Part shown: positions 1 to 10,234 of the stretch, one piece after another
Layout: the number at the start of each line of letters is the position of its first letter
Numbering within the stretch: position 1 is the first letter of the stretch
Source: Streptococcus equi subsp. equi
GTDB lineage: Bacteria > Bacillota > Bacilli > Lactobacillales > Streptococcaceae
Direction: 5' to 3'
Assembly (NCBI GenBank): GCA_900637675.1
Contig: LR134389.1
Location: forward strand, 1,984,001 to 2,048,000
DNA length: 64,000 nucleotides
Position numbers and translations under genes: made by a program
Notes under the pieces: generated by a model
Seen by the model: the letters and a program-made list of their open reading frames with translations, nothing else
What the model was told of the DNA's origin: nothing
Database searches by the model: none

Positions 1-913
<913 letters not shown>

Positions 914-945
914 CTAGTATATCACAAGCATTTTCAAAAGCAATA

Positions 946-966
946 TTTAGTAAAATTTTAGTAAAA
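946..966. promoter_or_regulatory. Candidate GalR operator between galR and galK
   Basis: Two direct copies of TTTAGTAAAA (946-955 and 957-966) lie 11 bp apart, one helical turn. They are centred on the perfect palindrome TAAAATTTTA and form an imperfect dyad. The site lies in the divergent galR-galK gap, where a LacI-type repressor would act on both promoters. The assignment is inferred from position and symmetry only. Confidence 0.4.
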
Positions 967-1029
967 ATGTTGACGAGCAGCTTAGCGAAGCGTAAAATCA
1001 AGCTATCAACATCGTTAAAGGAGCCGCTA

Positions 1030-2202
1030 ATGGATATCGCGCAACTTAAGCAAAGCTTTACTGACGTTTTTGGCAAGGAGCCAGATGCTGTCTTTTTCTC
1101 ACCGGGTCGCATCAACCTCATTGGTGAGCACACTGATTACAATGGTGGACATGTCTTTCCAGCTGCTATCAGTCTGGGAACCTATGGGCTGGCCCGCAAG
1201 CGTGAGGATCAGCAGCTGCGCTTTTTCTCAGCAAATTTTGAAGAGGCTGGGATTATTGAGGTTGACTTAAATCAGCTGACCTTTGATCAGGCTGACCTTT
1301 GGGCTAATTACCCTAAGGGAGTTCTCTCCTTTTTGCAAAAAGCTGGGCACCTTATTGATACGGGCTTTGAGCTTTACGTTTTTGGCAACATTCCAAATGG
1401 GTCTGGTCTGTCCTCCTCGGCATCACTGGAGCTTTTGACAGGTATTGTGGCACAAGAGCTGTTTGGGCTTGATGTGGAACGGTTAGATCTGATTAAAATC
1501 GGTCAGCAAGCTGAAAATCACTTTATCGGGGTGAATTCAGGTATCATGGACCAATTTGCCATAGGCATGGGAGCTGATAAGCAGGCTCTATACCTTGATA
1601 CCAACACCTTAGCCTATGAGGCTGTTCCGCTTGACCTTGGTGATCACGTGATTGTCATCATGAATACCAACAAGCGCCGAGAGCTAGCCGATTCAAAGTA
1701 TAATGAACGCCGAGCAGAGTGTGAACAAGCCCTTGAGGAATTAAATGCCCTTCTGGATATTAAAGCACTGGGGGAATTAGACGCTCAGCGCTTTGATGAG
1801 TACAGCTACCTTATCAAAGATGGTAAACGTCTCAAACGCGCTCGCCACGCTGTTTTGGAAAATCAACGAACACTCCAAGCAAGACAGGCCCTTGAAGCAG
1901 GAGCATTGGAGCAATTTGGTCGTCTGATGAATGCTTCTCATGTATCCTTGGAGCATGATTATGAGGTCACAGGCCCTGAGCTGGACACACTGGTCCACAC
2001 CGCTTGGGAGCAAGAAGGGGTCCTAGGGGCTCGCATGACAGGAGCAGGCTTTGGAGGCTGTGGCATTGCTATCGTGGCTAAGGATAAGGTAGATAGCTTT
2101 ATCGAAACAGTTGGCAAGGCCTATACTAAGGTCATTGGCTATGCTCCAGCCTTTTATCTGGCTGAGATTGCTCAGGGAGCACGACTACTTTCAAGGAAAT
2201 AA
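1030..2202 (+). CDS. galK: Galactokinase
   Basis: Phosphorylates galactose to galactose-1-phosphate, the first step of the Leloir pathway. The galactokinase signature [15 protein letters not shown] lies near the N-terminus, the GHMP-kinase ATP loop ([11 protein letters not shown]) near residue 120, and the C-terminal GHMP motif is [10 protein letters not shown]. An in-frame ATG exists 63 bp upstream, but the start at 1030 is preceded by a good ribosome site (AAAGGAG, eight bases upstream) and gives 390 residues, the usual length; the upstream extension looks like untranslated leader. First gene of galK-galT-galE-galM, with only 3 bp to galT. Control by the divergent LacI-type repressor is likely. 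Confidence 0.96.
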   Translation: MDIAQLKQSFTDVFGKEPDAVFFSPGRINLIGEHTDYNGGHVFPAAISLGTYGLARKREDQQLRFFSANFEEAGIIEVDLNQLTFDQADLWANYPKGVLSFLQKAGHLIDTGFELYVFGNIPNGSGLSSSASLELLTGIVAQELFGLDVERLDLIKIGQQAENHFIGVNSGIMDQFAIGMGADKQALYLDTNTLAYEAVPLDLGDHVIVIMNTNKRRELADSKYNERRAECEQALEELNALLDIKALGELDAQRFDEYSYLIKDGKRLKRARHAVLENQRTLQARQALEAGALEQFGRLMNASHVSLEHDYEVTGPELDTLVHTAWEQEGVLGARMTGAGFGGCGIAIVAKDKVDSFIETVGKAYTKVIGYAPAFYLAEIAQGARLLSRK

Positions 2203-2205
2203 GAT

Positions 2206-3690
2206 ATGGCAAGCTTAATAGACACCTTTGTAAGGAAGGTGATTGAACACAGCGACTACACATCAGAGGACGCTATTTATATCCGCAATCGGGTTTTAGC
2301 ATTGGTTGGTGAGAACCATGTCTGGCAAGAAACCTCCTTAACAGCCTTAATAGCTCTCAAAGAAGCATTGGTTGAGCTAGCTGCTGAAAATGGCAAAATA
2401 GGCAGGCTTCCTGAAGAAAAGGACTGCTTAGGAGCTGAATTAATGAACATGATAACCCCTATTCCAAGTGTGGTTAATCGTCGCTTCTGGGATACCTATG
2501 CACAATCTCCTCAACAGGCTATCTCAGATTTTTACCAGCTTAGTCAGCTAAATGACTACATCAAAACAGCAGCAATTGCCAAAAACATCTCCTTTACAGT
2601 GCCTTCTCAATATGGTGATATGGCTATTACCATTAACCTATCAAAGCCTGAAAAGGACCCTAAGGCCATTGCAGCCGCTAAGAAGGCTAAGGCATCCTCT
2701 TATCCAAAATGCCAGCTTTGTATGGAAAACGAAGGTTATCAAGGACGGATTAACCACCCAGCCCGAGCTAATCATCGCATTATCCGTATGAGCTTAGGCA
2801 ATGAGGCTTGGGGATTCCAGTATTCACCCTACGCTTATTTTAATGAGCACAGTATTATTTTTAATACTGAGCATGTGCCAATGACAATCAGTACAAGCAC
2901 CTTTAGACAGCTCCTTGATATTGTTGATATCCTGCCAGACTATTTTGTCGGCTCTAATGCTGATCTGCCTATTGTTGGCGGCTCTATTTTGACCCACAAC
3001 CATTATCAGGCCGGTCGGCACGTTTTTCCGATGGAAATCGCAAAACAAGACAAACGCTTTACCTTTAAAGGATTTCCAGACATACAGGCTGCCACTCTCA
3101 ACTGGCCTATGTCAGTTATCCGACTGCGCAGCAGCAACAAAGATCAGCTAGTTCAATTAGCAGACACGATTCGACTGGCTTGGCGTCATTATTCTGACGA
3201 CAGTGTTGATATCGTCGCTTATACCAACCAAGAGCCTCACCATACCATCACACCTATTGCCAGAAAAAAAGAAGGGCAGTTTGAATTAGACTTGGTTCTA
3301 CGTGATAACCATACCTCTGAGCAATTTCCAGACGGTGTTTACCACCCACATGCCGATGTGCAACACATTAAGAAAGAAAACATCGGCCTTATTGAGGTTA
3401 TGGGGCTAGCTATTTTACCACCGCGCCTCAAAGAGGAATTGGTTGAGGTCAAAAAATATATCCTCAATCAAGCCAATCAAATCGCAGACTACCACAAGGA
3501 CTGGGCTGATCAGATCACATTACGACCAGATCTCTCAGCGATAACTGTTGATGACATTATCCAAGAAGAGGTCGGCTCTGTCTTTGTTCGTGTCCTTGAG
3601 GACGCTGGCGTCTACAAACGTGATCAAGAAGGTCAAGCAGCCTTTATGCGTTTTCTTAAGAGCATTGGCATTGAAGCAATTGAAGAATAG
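2206..3690 (+). CDS. galT: Galactose-1-phosphate uridylyltransferase (class II, Firmicutes type)
   Basis: Exchanges UMP between UDP-glucose and galactose-1-phosphate. At 494 residues it is the long Gram-positive form rather than the 350-residue E. coli form. The active-site segment [12 protein letters not shown] contains the nucleophile-type His-x-His-x-Gln array. A C-x-x-C pair ([11 protein letters not shown]) lies in the middle. The start ATG follows AAGGAAATAAG, three bases after the galK stop, so the two genes are probably translationally coupled. The protein looks full length. Confidence 0.96.
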   Translation: MASLIDTFVRKVIEHSDYTSEDAIYIRNRVLALVGENHVWQETSLTALIALKEALVELAAENGKIGRLPEEKDCLGAELMNMITPIPSVVNRRFWDTYAQSPQQAISDFYQLSQLNDYIKTAAIAKNISFTVPSQYGDMAITINLSKPEKDPKAIAAAKKAKASSYPKCQLCMENEGYQGRINHPARANHRIIRMSLGNEAWGFQYSPYAYFNEHSIIFNTEHVPMTISTSTFRQLLDIVDILPDYFVGSNADLPIVGGSILTHNHYQAGRHVFPMEIAKQDKRFTFKGFPDIQAATLNWPMSVIRLRSSNKDQLVQLADTIRLAWRHYSDDSVDIVAYTNQEPHHTITPIARKKEGQFELDLVLRDNHTSEQFPDGVYHPHADVQHIKKENIGLIEVMGLAILPPRLKEELVEVKKYILNQANQIADYHKDWADQITLRPDLSAITVDDIIQEEVGSVFVRVLEDAGVYKRDQEGQAAFMRFLKSIGIEAIEE

Positions 3691-3699
3691 GAGGAAAAA

Positions 3700-4710
3700 A
3701 TGACTGTTCTAGTTTTAGGCGGTGCAGGCTACATTGGATCACATACAGTGGACTGGCTAATATCACAGAGAGAAGAAAAAGTCATTGTTGTTGATAGCTT
3801 GGTGACAGGGCACCGTAAAGCCGTTCACCCAGAGGCTCTGTTTTACAAAGGAGACTTAGCAGACAAAGCCTTTATGCGTCAAGTCTTTAGGGACAATCCA
3901 GACATAGACACTGTGATTCACTTTGCTGCCTCTTCCTTGGTCGCAGAATCAATGGCAGACCCTCTGAAATACTTTGACAATAACACAGCAGGTATGATTA
4001 AGCTGCTTGAGGTCATGAGAGAAGCCAAGGTTAAGCGCATTGTCTTTTCATCAACAGCAGCCGTCTATGGCATTCCAAAAACAGTCCCCATCTTAGAGTC
4101 AGCGCCTAAATGCCCAATCAATCCTTATGGCCAAAGCAAGCTTATGATGGAAACGATAATGACCTGGGCCGACAAAGCCTATGGCATCACATTTGTGGCC
4201 CTTCGCTACTTCAATGTTGCCGGAGCAAAGCCAGATGGCTCCATCGGTGAAGACCACGAGCCAGAAACACATTTATTACCCATTATCCTACAGACTGCAC
4301 AGGGAGTGCGTGAGCAGGTGATGATTTTTGGTGATGATTATGACACACCAGATGGTACTAACGTTCGAGATTACGTCCATCCTATCGATTTAGCTGATGC
4401 ACACATTTTAGCGATGGCATACCTGCGTCAGGGCAAACCATCACAGGTCTTTAATCTAGGGTCTCAAACAGGCTTTTCCAATCGTCAACTGCTTGAAGCC
4501 GCTCGTCGGGTAACAGGACAAGCCATACCAGCCAAAAAAGCTGCAAGACGTCCCGGTGATCCAGACACCTTAATTGCGTCATCAGAAAAAGCACGCAAGG
4601 TTCTCAATTGGAAGCCAAGCTATGACGATATTGACAAGATAATCGCATCAGCCTGGGCCTGGCATACCAAGCATCCAAAAGGATATGACGATAAAGCAAG
4701 TGGCAGCTAG
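3700..4710 (+). CDS. galE: UDP-glucose 4-epimerase
   Basis: Interconverts UDP-galactose and UDP-glucose with bound NAD, closing the Leloir cycle and supplying UDP-galactose for glycans. The Rossmann motif [11 protein letters not shown] is at the N-terminus, SSTAAVYG supplies the catalytic Ser region, and PYGQSK is the Tyr-x3-Lys pair. At 336 residues it is full length. It follows galT by 9 bp with an AGGAGG ribosome site. A longer 76-bp gap follows before galM. Confidence 0.95.
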   Translation: MTVLVLGGAGYIGSHTVDWLISQREEKVIVVDSLVTGHRKAVHPEALFYKGDLADKAFMRQVFRDNPDIDTVIHFAASSLVAESMADPLKYFDNNTAGMIKLLEVMREAKVKRIVFSSTAAVYGIPKTVPILESAPKCPINPYGQSKLMMETIMTWADKAYGITFVALRYFNVAGAKPDGSIGEDHEPETHLLPIILQTAQGVREQVMIFGDDYDTPDGTNVRDYVHPIDLADAHILAMAYLRQGKPSQVFNLGSQTGFSNRQLLEAARRVTGQAIPAKKAARRPGDPDTLIASSEKARKVLNWKPSYDDIDKIIASAWAWHTKHPKGYDDKASGS

Positions 4711-4786
4711 TCCCTCAAGACAGCTACCACAGCAAGTAGTCAGCCTCCCTTAATTCATACACCTATACTAATAGGAGAAACAAACT

Positions 4787-5829
4787 GTGAACATTTATCA
4801 AGACATCATTGAATACATCGATCAAGTGCCAGTCACCCAGCTAAGACTGATTAATACTAACGGTGTTGAGGCTCACCTATTGACACTAGGAGCCACTCTA
4901 CAGGCCTTTCTAGTGTCAAATGAAAAGCAGCCAAAAATATCATTTTGGGACATGACCGACCAAGTGACTACCTAAAAAATCCTCTTTGTGCAGGGCAAAC
5001 CATTGGCCGAGTAGCAGGTCGCATAAAGAGAGGAAGCTTTCAGCTAGAGCAGCAAAGGGTTTGTGTTGACACCAATGAAAATGGGCATTGCCTGCATGGA
5101 GGCTTCAAGGGCTTTCATAAGCTTCATTGGCCTTATGATACCCGCCAAACAGTTGATTACCTTGAAGTAACCTTTAAAAGGGATATTTTAGAAGCAGATG
5201 ACCATTTCCCAGGTGACCTGACCGTAAGCATTACCTACCGTCTAGACAACCATAATCGTTTAAGCATTCACTTTAAGGCTCATAGCATGAGAGGCACTAG
5301 CCTATTCAATCCAACCAACCATGTTTATTTTAATTTAGGGCAAACACAAGACTTAACCAATCACAACCTATACATCGCAGCATCACATAGGATTGAAACA
5401 GATAATGAGCTAATCCCAACAGGTCAAAAGCTAGCAGTTGACCAGACGGTCTATGATTTTAGATCAATAAAGTCCCTCTATCCTGCTATTGTCGAAAATA
5501 ATGGCTTTGATACTGCCTTTGAAATTGATCAGCAGGCTATTGGAACAACCAAACCTATTGCTGTCTTACAAGACAGCGTCAGCCATGACCAAATCAGCAT
5601 CTACTCTGACCGAAACGCACTCGTCATTTATACCATGGACAGTATCCAAGATGGCTTGTATTTTGGAAGAGATCAGGGCAAGGAGGGACTGGCTCGTGAG
5701 GGGATCGCTATGGAAGCACAAACCCTGCCTGATGCTATTCACCACAACCAGTTTGGTGACATTATCCTCAAAGAAGGAGGCACCAAAAGCTACACTATCT
5801 GCCTAGCCTATGAGCATCTGCCAGATTAA
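4787..5829 (+). pseudogene. galM: Aldose 1-epimerase (mutarotase), frameshifted
   Basis: Would convert beta- to alpha-galactose for GalK. The N-terminal part starts at a GTG (4787) and runs into a stop at about 4975. The remaining mutarotase sequence continues in the next frame from about 4945, with the expected family motifs ENGHCLHGGFKGFHK, the catalytic-His segment NPTNHVYFNLG, and the Glu-containing AMEAQTLPDA. Adding one base in the TTTT run at 4943-4946 would restore a continuous protein (KIS-x-LGHDRPSDYL). The gene is therefore a one-base frameshift of an otherwise intact galM. Whether this is a true mutation or a homopolymer miscall cannot be decided here. Confidence 0.85.
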
Positions 5830-5860
5830 CATAAGTACAGCCAAGCTTTAATGAAATAAC

Positions 5861-5948
5861 AAGACCTTGATTTTTTTGAATTGCACCCCAACCGTTAGCC
5901 AAAAACTCTAACAAGCGAGGATCAGTTCATTCATCAAGGTCTTTTCCT
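5861..5948 (+). terminator. Terminator hairpin after galM, with IS3-type ends nested in the loop
   Basis: A perfect 11-bp outer stem, AAGACCTTGAT (5861-5871) with ATCAAGGTCTT (5933-5943), is followed by a T-rich tract, as in a factor-independent terminator. Its 61-base interior is not a normal loop. It contains TGAATTGCACCCC..GTTAG and a partly inverted counterpart at the other side, matching the terminal repeats of the intact IS3-family element at 32753-34184 at about 18 of 24 positions. Confidence 0.65.
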
Positions 5949-5949
5949 C

Positions 5950-6559
5950 TTTTTATCTATAGGCGTTACAAAGTAGATATAGGAACATCATACCAAATAT
6001 GTGGAATGCTAAGAGCTTATCATCACAAAGCGAATACATGTTCCGACTACATCTATGCATTAGTAAGTCTTTTTCCTAAACGAAGTGTTGCCAGCTTTAT
6101 GAGATACTTAAAAGTATAAGAGCAGCCTAATCATTTTTGACAAAGACACCAACCTTAAGCATAAACATAGGCATCAGAAATTTTGGTATATGGGCTATTA
6201 TGGAGACACAGCTGGTAAAAATCTAAAAACGATAGCCAAATATATTTCAAATCACTATAGGAAGATAGGGTAGCAAACCAACTGACATCATTTGAGACCA
6301 TTGATCCATTTACAGGCCAACCAAATAAGAAAAAGTAACCTTTTGATTGAACTCCCGCTCGGAAAAGTGGAGCGCGAGTATTCAATGACCTCGTTATCCT
6401 CGACCGATGAGAGCAGCTTATAGTCACAGTATAAAGAGGCTGGAACAGACAACCTCTTTTGATTGACAATAAGTGTTTGATAGCATTGTATGGGATTACT
6501 TTCACATCATTCAGCACCTGGGTCGAGCTTTGATGACCGCCAGAATTGATAGCCATTAT
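5950..6559. other. Gene-free stretch, probably decayed insertion-sequence DNA
   Basis: No credible reading frame on either strand; possible translations lack recognisable motifs and are broken by stops. Position directly upstream of the ISL3 transposase remnant suggests it is the degraded 5' part of that element, but no convincing protein similarity could be traced. Confidence 0.4.
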
Positions 6560-7082
6560 GAAGGGCTTTGAGCAGCCATTTCTGCTTTATCGAACCATAA
6601 AATATCATTGATGACTGCTCCAAAAGGACAGTCATAAACTGTCTGATCAGCGCTTCTAGTCACGAACCTTTAAGCAAACCTTAATACTCAAAAAAGGTAA
6701 GTCAGAAAATACTTGATTTCTCAGATGAGCTGTGGAATTACCACGACCTTTACCAGCTCTTGCTCTTTCATTTTCAAAAAGTGGGTAACCGAGTTTTTCG
6801 GGCTGATTGAAGAGCTTTAAGCTTGGTCAATCATCACGTTTTAACCGTCCTCAAAATCTTTTTGAAATACAAACCCTACATCACAAATGCCTTATTCCAA
6901 TGCTAAATTGGAGCCCACTAACAAGACTATTAAGGACATGAAAGAGCAAGCCTTTGGATTTAGGAACTTTAAGAACTTCAAAGTCAAGATTCCCAATGCT
7001 TTAAACATCACAAAAGAAGAGACAAAATTTATCTCTTCTCGTGCTTAGCTATCAGTCACCCACTGCAGTTGACATTGAGCCA
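6560..7082 (+). pseudogene. Degraded ISL3-family (IS1167-like) transposase
   Basis: The C-terminal half of an ISL3 transposase is recognisable in pieces and different frames: SDELWNYHDLYQLLLFHFQK (from about 6721), FFGLIEE-like residues, then YSNAKLEPTNKTIKDM and AFGFRNFKNFK up to a stop at 7046-7048. The conserved family string is YSNAKLEATN..IK..AFGFRNF. Downstream, CACTGCAGTTGACATTGAGCC resembles the terminal inverted repeat of this family. Several stops and frameshifts interrupt it, so it is inactive. Confidence 0.75.
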
Positions 7083-7140
7083 AATTATAGAGCCATTTTC
7101 GTAGAAAGCACAGAAAAACACCCATGAGGTAAACTCTTGA

Positions 7141-7184
7141 GTGCTTTGAAACGTTGATATAATGCGATATATTAACGTTTTGAG
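7141..7184. repeat. Partial copy of an island integrase-side junction
   Basis: This stretch reads GTGCTTTGAAACGTTG, a short divergent spacer, then ATTAACGTTTTGAG. The right junction of the island at 22352-22395 reads GTGCTCTGAAACGTTG, spacer, ATTAACGTTTTGAG. The similarity includes element DNA to the left of the core, and stops after the 13-bp core, where rpsI sequence would be expected. It looks like the end of an older related element. Confidence 0.5.
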
Positions 7185-7330
7185 GCACGGAGACTGCGTC
7201 TCCTTTGCAGCCGTATTCGTAAGCGACTAAAGCCGCAACGACTACGTCAATTGCGTCGCCAGTTCTTTCAAAAAAGAAAATACCCCATGGTAACCCATGA
7301 AGTATTGTTCTGCTGTATTGTAGCTGGTTC

Positions 7331-7382
7331 TTAACGTTTTGAGAACTGACTAGCTTTACGAGCTTTCTTAAGACCTGGTTTT
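7331..7382. repeat. Left attachment repeat of the island: displaced 3' end of rpsI
   Basis: Starting at TTAACGTTTTGAGAACTG, 49 of 52 bases match 22383-22434, in direct orientation. On the minus strand it encodes the last 16 residues of ribosomal protein S9 ([16 protein letters not shown], then stop). All three differences from the rpsI end are synonymous (AAA/AAG, GCC/GCT, AGC/AGT). This is what site-specific integration into the 3' end of rpsI leaves at the far end of an element. Confidence 0.85.
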
Positions 7383-7510
7383 GGGTGACAAAAACCAAAT
7401 ATCTGTAAAAGCTTATCAAATCAAGCTTTCAAAACTCATTTTCATTAAATATAAGCACTTTTAACCCAATCCTACAAATAATAGATTACCATTAGATTAC
7501 CAAAACTCAG

Positions 7511-7538
7511 TTTTCGGAGCTTATGTAGTTGAGAAAAT
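7511..7538 (+). repeat. Island motif copy 1
   Basis: TTTTCGGAGCTTATGTAG then TTGAGAAAAT. First of four copies of a motif with consensus TTTTCGGAGYTTAT followed by NTARTTGAGAAAT. It lies about 130 bp inside the left attachment repeat. It is nearly identical to the inverted copy at 21131-21159. Confidence 0.6.
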
Positions 7539-7638
7539 CTCGTATTTACTTTGCTTTTATATATCCACTTTATACTATCATCCCGTCATAACAGAGCATG
7601 ATTAAATAGTTACATAAAAAACAATACTTACTCTATCA

Positions 7639-7977
7639 TTAAAGGATATTGTTAAAAAGATTCTCTAAATCATTTAAATAATCAGTTTTAGTACTTCTAA
7701 TACGAAGAATATCTACCCTTGACTGACGAATTAAATAAAATACTATGAAATGCTTACTAGGAATCATCCTTAGCTGGCCTTCAGGAAATAGTTTACGTCC
7801 TACACGATCGTCAAAATCAACATAACCTTCAGGGGATATCTCAAGAATAGAAATAGCTGACTGCAAAGATTCAATAACTTTTTGAGCGCTTGAGTGCGAA
7901 AATTCTGTTAAATAGTAGTTATAGATTTCATCTAAATCTTGTTCTGCCTTATTTGAAATATAGATATCATAAGCCAT
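7639..7977 (-). CDS. RelE/ParE-superfamily toxin of a type II toxin-antitoxin pair
   Basis: A small basic protein of about 112 residues, probably an mRNA interferase or gyrase-directed toxin held inactive by the preceding antitoxin. It starts MAYDIYISNKAEQDLDEIYN, typical of the RelE/ParE fold, and ends with the usual beta-strand and Arg-rich segment (FIVFYLIRQSRVDILRIRS). An upstream ATG at 7995 is possible; the one at 7977 matches family N-termini better. It overlaps the end of the antitoxin gene by a few bases, which implies coupled translation. It sits at the outer edge of the island, where such a pair could stabilise it. Confidence 0.8.
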   Translation of the reverse strand: MAYDIYISNKAEQDLDEIYNYYLTEFSHSSAQKVIESLQSAISILEISPEGYVDFDDRVGRKLFPEGQLRMIPSKHFIVFYLIRQSRVDILRIRSTKTDYLNDLENLFNNIL

Positions 7978-8254
7978 ATTTTGAAAATACCTCATTAGCT
8001 GGCTTCGTACGTCCTGCTAAAATATCTTGATACCCTTCATCAAGCTCTGATATCAGTTCATTTAAAAATGATTCAGCTCTAATTTGTTCTGCAGTTTTAA
8101 TAGGTAAATCTTTTTCTTCCACCACCCGTTCAACAAATAGATTAAGAGCATCTGGAACACTAATATTTTTAGCTTCTAAAATACGCTTTGCTTCTTCCAT
8201 CATTTCCGTATTTACTCTAAAATTATACTGTCTATCTCTTATTAATGTAGCCAT
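7967..8254 (-). CDS. RelB/DinJ-family antitoxin
   Basis: Antitoxin of 95 residues that should neutralise the adjacent toxin and repress its own promoter. The start at 8254 is set by AAGGAGAC seven bases or so upstream; longer in-frame starts lack a ribosome site. The N-terminus (MATLIRDRQYNFRVNTEMME) fits the ribbon-helix-helix of RelB/DinJ, with AEAKNISVPDALNLFV-like helices next; the acidic C-terminal half (LISELDEGYQDILAGRTKPA) would wrap the toxin. A copy of the island-wide motif lies about 120 bp upstream, in the promoter region. Confidence 0.82.
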   Translation of the reverse strand: MATLIRDRQYNFRVNTEMMEEAKRILEAKNISVPDALNLFVERVVEEKDLPIKTAEQIRAESFLNELISELDEGYQDILAGRTKPANEVFSKYGL

Positions 8255-8370
8255 TATAGTCTCCTTAATTGCGTTATCCTTATGTATAACAAGATTATAA
8301 CAAATCAATAGTGACTTAGCAATATAAAGCAATTTGCAAACTTGCCATTAGTTTACTAAAAATAAGTATG

Positions 8371-8395
8371 TTTTCGGAATTTATCAGTTGAGAGA
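8371..8395 (+). repeat. Island motif copy 2, upstream of the toxin-antitoxin operon
   Basis: TTTTCGGAATTTATCAG then TTGAGAGA. It is one base shorter and more divergent than the other three copies. Its position about 120 bp before the antitoxin start codon suggests a regulatory role. Confidence 0.5.
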
Positions 8396-8531
8396 TGCTA
8401 AATGTAATCACTTATCAACTATTTTTAAATATCTACAATAACAGAAAAATATAACCACTATTTCTTATTGTATTTGAGGTATATATTGTGAACTATATAC
8501 AAATATCCACTTTATTTAAACTTCTATAATC

Positions 8532-8570
8532 AAAAGTGGTGATCAATATTTTATGGAACACCACTTTTTC
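8532..8570 (-). terminator. Terminator downstream of the AlbA_2-domain gene
   Basis: AAAAGTGGTG (8532-8541) pairs with CACCACTTTT (8559-8568), a 10-bp perfect stem with flanking A and T tracts. It lies 46 bp after the stop of the minus-strand gene at 8616-10067 and probably ends the hsd operon transcript. Confidence 0.75.
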
Positions 8571-8615
8571 TGTATTCTACTGTATTCTTATTACTAATAA
8601 GTATCCTGGCTGCAA

Positions 8616-10067
8616 TCATTTATCAACTAAAAGATAATATTGATTACGGTCATTTTTACTTGAACCAAACCAAGTGATGATTTCTAAATCACGAAGATGA
8701 TGTAGCATTTTGACAACAAACGAACGACTTCTCCCTGTCAACTCAATCGCCTTTGCTGTTGTCATTTTATCGCCAGAATTATACATGTAGTGAACGATAG
8801 CTTGTTCATCTGCAGTCAGATTTCCAAAATCAGAAAATTGTTTTTCCAAACTATCTCGTGTTCGGAGATGTCGACTCACGATGTTATTTTCAAGGGTCAA
8901 AACTACCTTATTACCTGGTTCTAAATATTTAGGTTCATGAAGAAAAGCTGATTCCATCTCAGAATAGATACGCTTCACTCCTTCATTCATCTCACGAACC
9001 CATCCAAATTCAGTCAGGGTTCTCGCAATCCGAGGATTTCTAGAAAAACATTCATGCTTGATATTGTCAACGGTAACGATATTTGGTAATTTCCCTGGGC
9101 TATGAATCTCCAGTCTATCATCAAACATGAGTACACGAATGTGATCCCCATAGACAGAGTAATCACGGTGAGTCACCGCATTGACAACACCCTCAAACCA
9201 AGCAAATTCAGGATACTCAGGCAAAATCTGGAATTGCCCATTATCGTCTAAGTACTGAAATTCACGCAGCTGAGTACGGATAAAATCTCGCACTTTGATA
9301 ATTAAGGTGGGCAGAGCATCATCAAAAGTTACTTCTTTAATAACATTAAAGCTACTGCCTGTTCCCATATCCGTCCCGTCAAACCGTTGAAAACGAACAC
9401 GAGCTTGTGGAAAAAACGCTGATGGATATTTGGCAAAGAGTAGAATCGCTGCCTTAGTTAATTTACCATTAACCAAGAATCGTCTTGCTTTAAGAACTTC
9501 TTCCATGGAGCGCTCTGAAATATCAAACCGATTTTTGAAGTCCTGGACTAACCCATCATCAATATCTTCCAAGGTCGCATCAGGTACCACTTCATCTTCA
9601 AAGAAACGTTGGCCCTTATCATAGCTAAGCTGAGTACGTTGCTCATAGCTTAATTTAACCGATTCATCGCCCTGACGCAGATAAACCTCATCATTAGGCG
9701 CAGCAATCACTCGGTTCGACGATAATTCAACAGAAATAACCAAAATCAGGTCATCTTCTCCCTTATGATTTAGCACAGGGATTTCCTCTAAAGACAAATC
9801 CAGAGGAGTCTCCCGCATCTCATGGTCAATTTTTTTGAAATCGTCTATGGGATAAGCTCTGCCATCCTTGAAACCAGTGATAATATTGTCCTGCTTCTCA
9901 TCTTCAATACCAATAACCAACTGACCGCCGTCCGCATTGGCAAAAGCAATCAGATGCTTGAGTAATTCTTGCGGCTTCTTTCGTGCTGATTTTCTATCCA
10001 AGTATTGGTTTTCTAGTGAGAATTGGTAGTAGGCTAAGGTTTGAATTAAATCCTTTTTATTTTCCAA
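8616..10067 (-). CDS. AlbA_2/Schlafen-like ATP-binding protein (RecG-related COG2865 type)
   Basis: The protein has 483 residues. The N-terminal 130 residues form an AlbA_2 (Schlafen-type) nucleic-acid-binding domain (LLKHLIAFANADGGQLVIGI). A GHKL-type ATPase region follows at roughly 270-340 (EGVVNAVTHRDYSVYGDHI, then FDDRLEIHSPGKLP). A winged helix ends the protein (MTTAKAIELTGRSRSFVVKML). The start is a TTG preceded by GGAGGAGG. It lies 167 bp after hsdR on the same strand, followed by a strong terminator. Members of this family are often called transcriptional regulators or helicases without proof; the setting suggests a role in defence or its control. Exact function unknown. Confidence 0.75.
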   Translation of the reverse strand: MENKKDLIQTLAYYQFSLENQYLDRKSARKKPQELLKHLIAFANADGGQLVIGIEDEKQDNIITGFKDGRAYPIDDFKKIDHEMRETPLDLSLEEIPVLNHKGEDDLILVISVELSSNRVIAAPNDEVYLRQGDESVKLSYEQRTQLSYDKGQRFFEDEVVPDATLEDIDDGLVQDFKNRFDISERSMEEVLKARRFLVNGKLTKAAILLFAKYPSAFFPQARVRFQRFDGTDMGTGSSFNVIKEVTFDDALPTLIIKVRDFIRTQLREFQYLDDNGQFQILPEYPEFAWFEGVVNAVTHRDYSVYGDHIRVLMFDDRLEIHSPGKLPNIVTVDNIKHECFSRNPRIARTLTEFGWVREMNEGVKRIYSEMESAFLHEPKYLEPGNKVVLTLENNIVSRHLRTRDSLEKQFSDFGNLTADEQAIVHYMYNSGDKMTTAKAIELTGRSRSFVVKMLHHLRDLEIITWFGSSKNDRNQYYLLVDK

Positions 10068-10234
10068 GTTTAAGCCTCCTCCATATCAAGCATCGTATTT
10101 TAGGATTAACTGTCGTTTCCAAATAAATTATAAGTCAGCTTTTTATACTACTGATATGATGCCTTAATATTTCTTAAAATTTCAAGCTCTAATTTAAAGT
10201 TTATCTCTTCTATATCTAGAAGAAATAATAATAA

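Noticed and set aside
6155..6556. A 133-codon frame on the minus strand
   Set aside because: No domain, no ribosome site and odd composition; it lies in decayed insertion-sequence DNA, so it is taken as chance.
7045..7419. A 124-codon frame on the minus strand overlapping the left attachment repeat
   Set aside because: It reads rpsI-like bases in the wrong frame and has no recognisable motif; better explained as junction debris.
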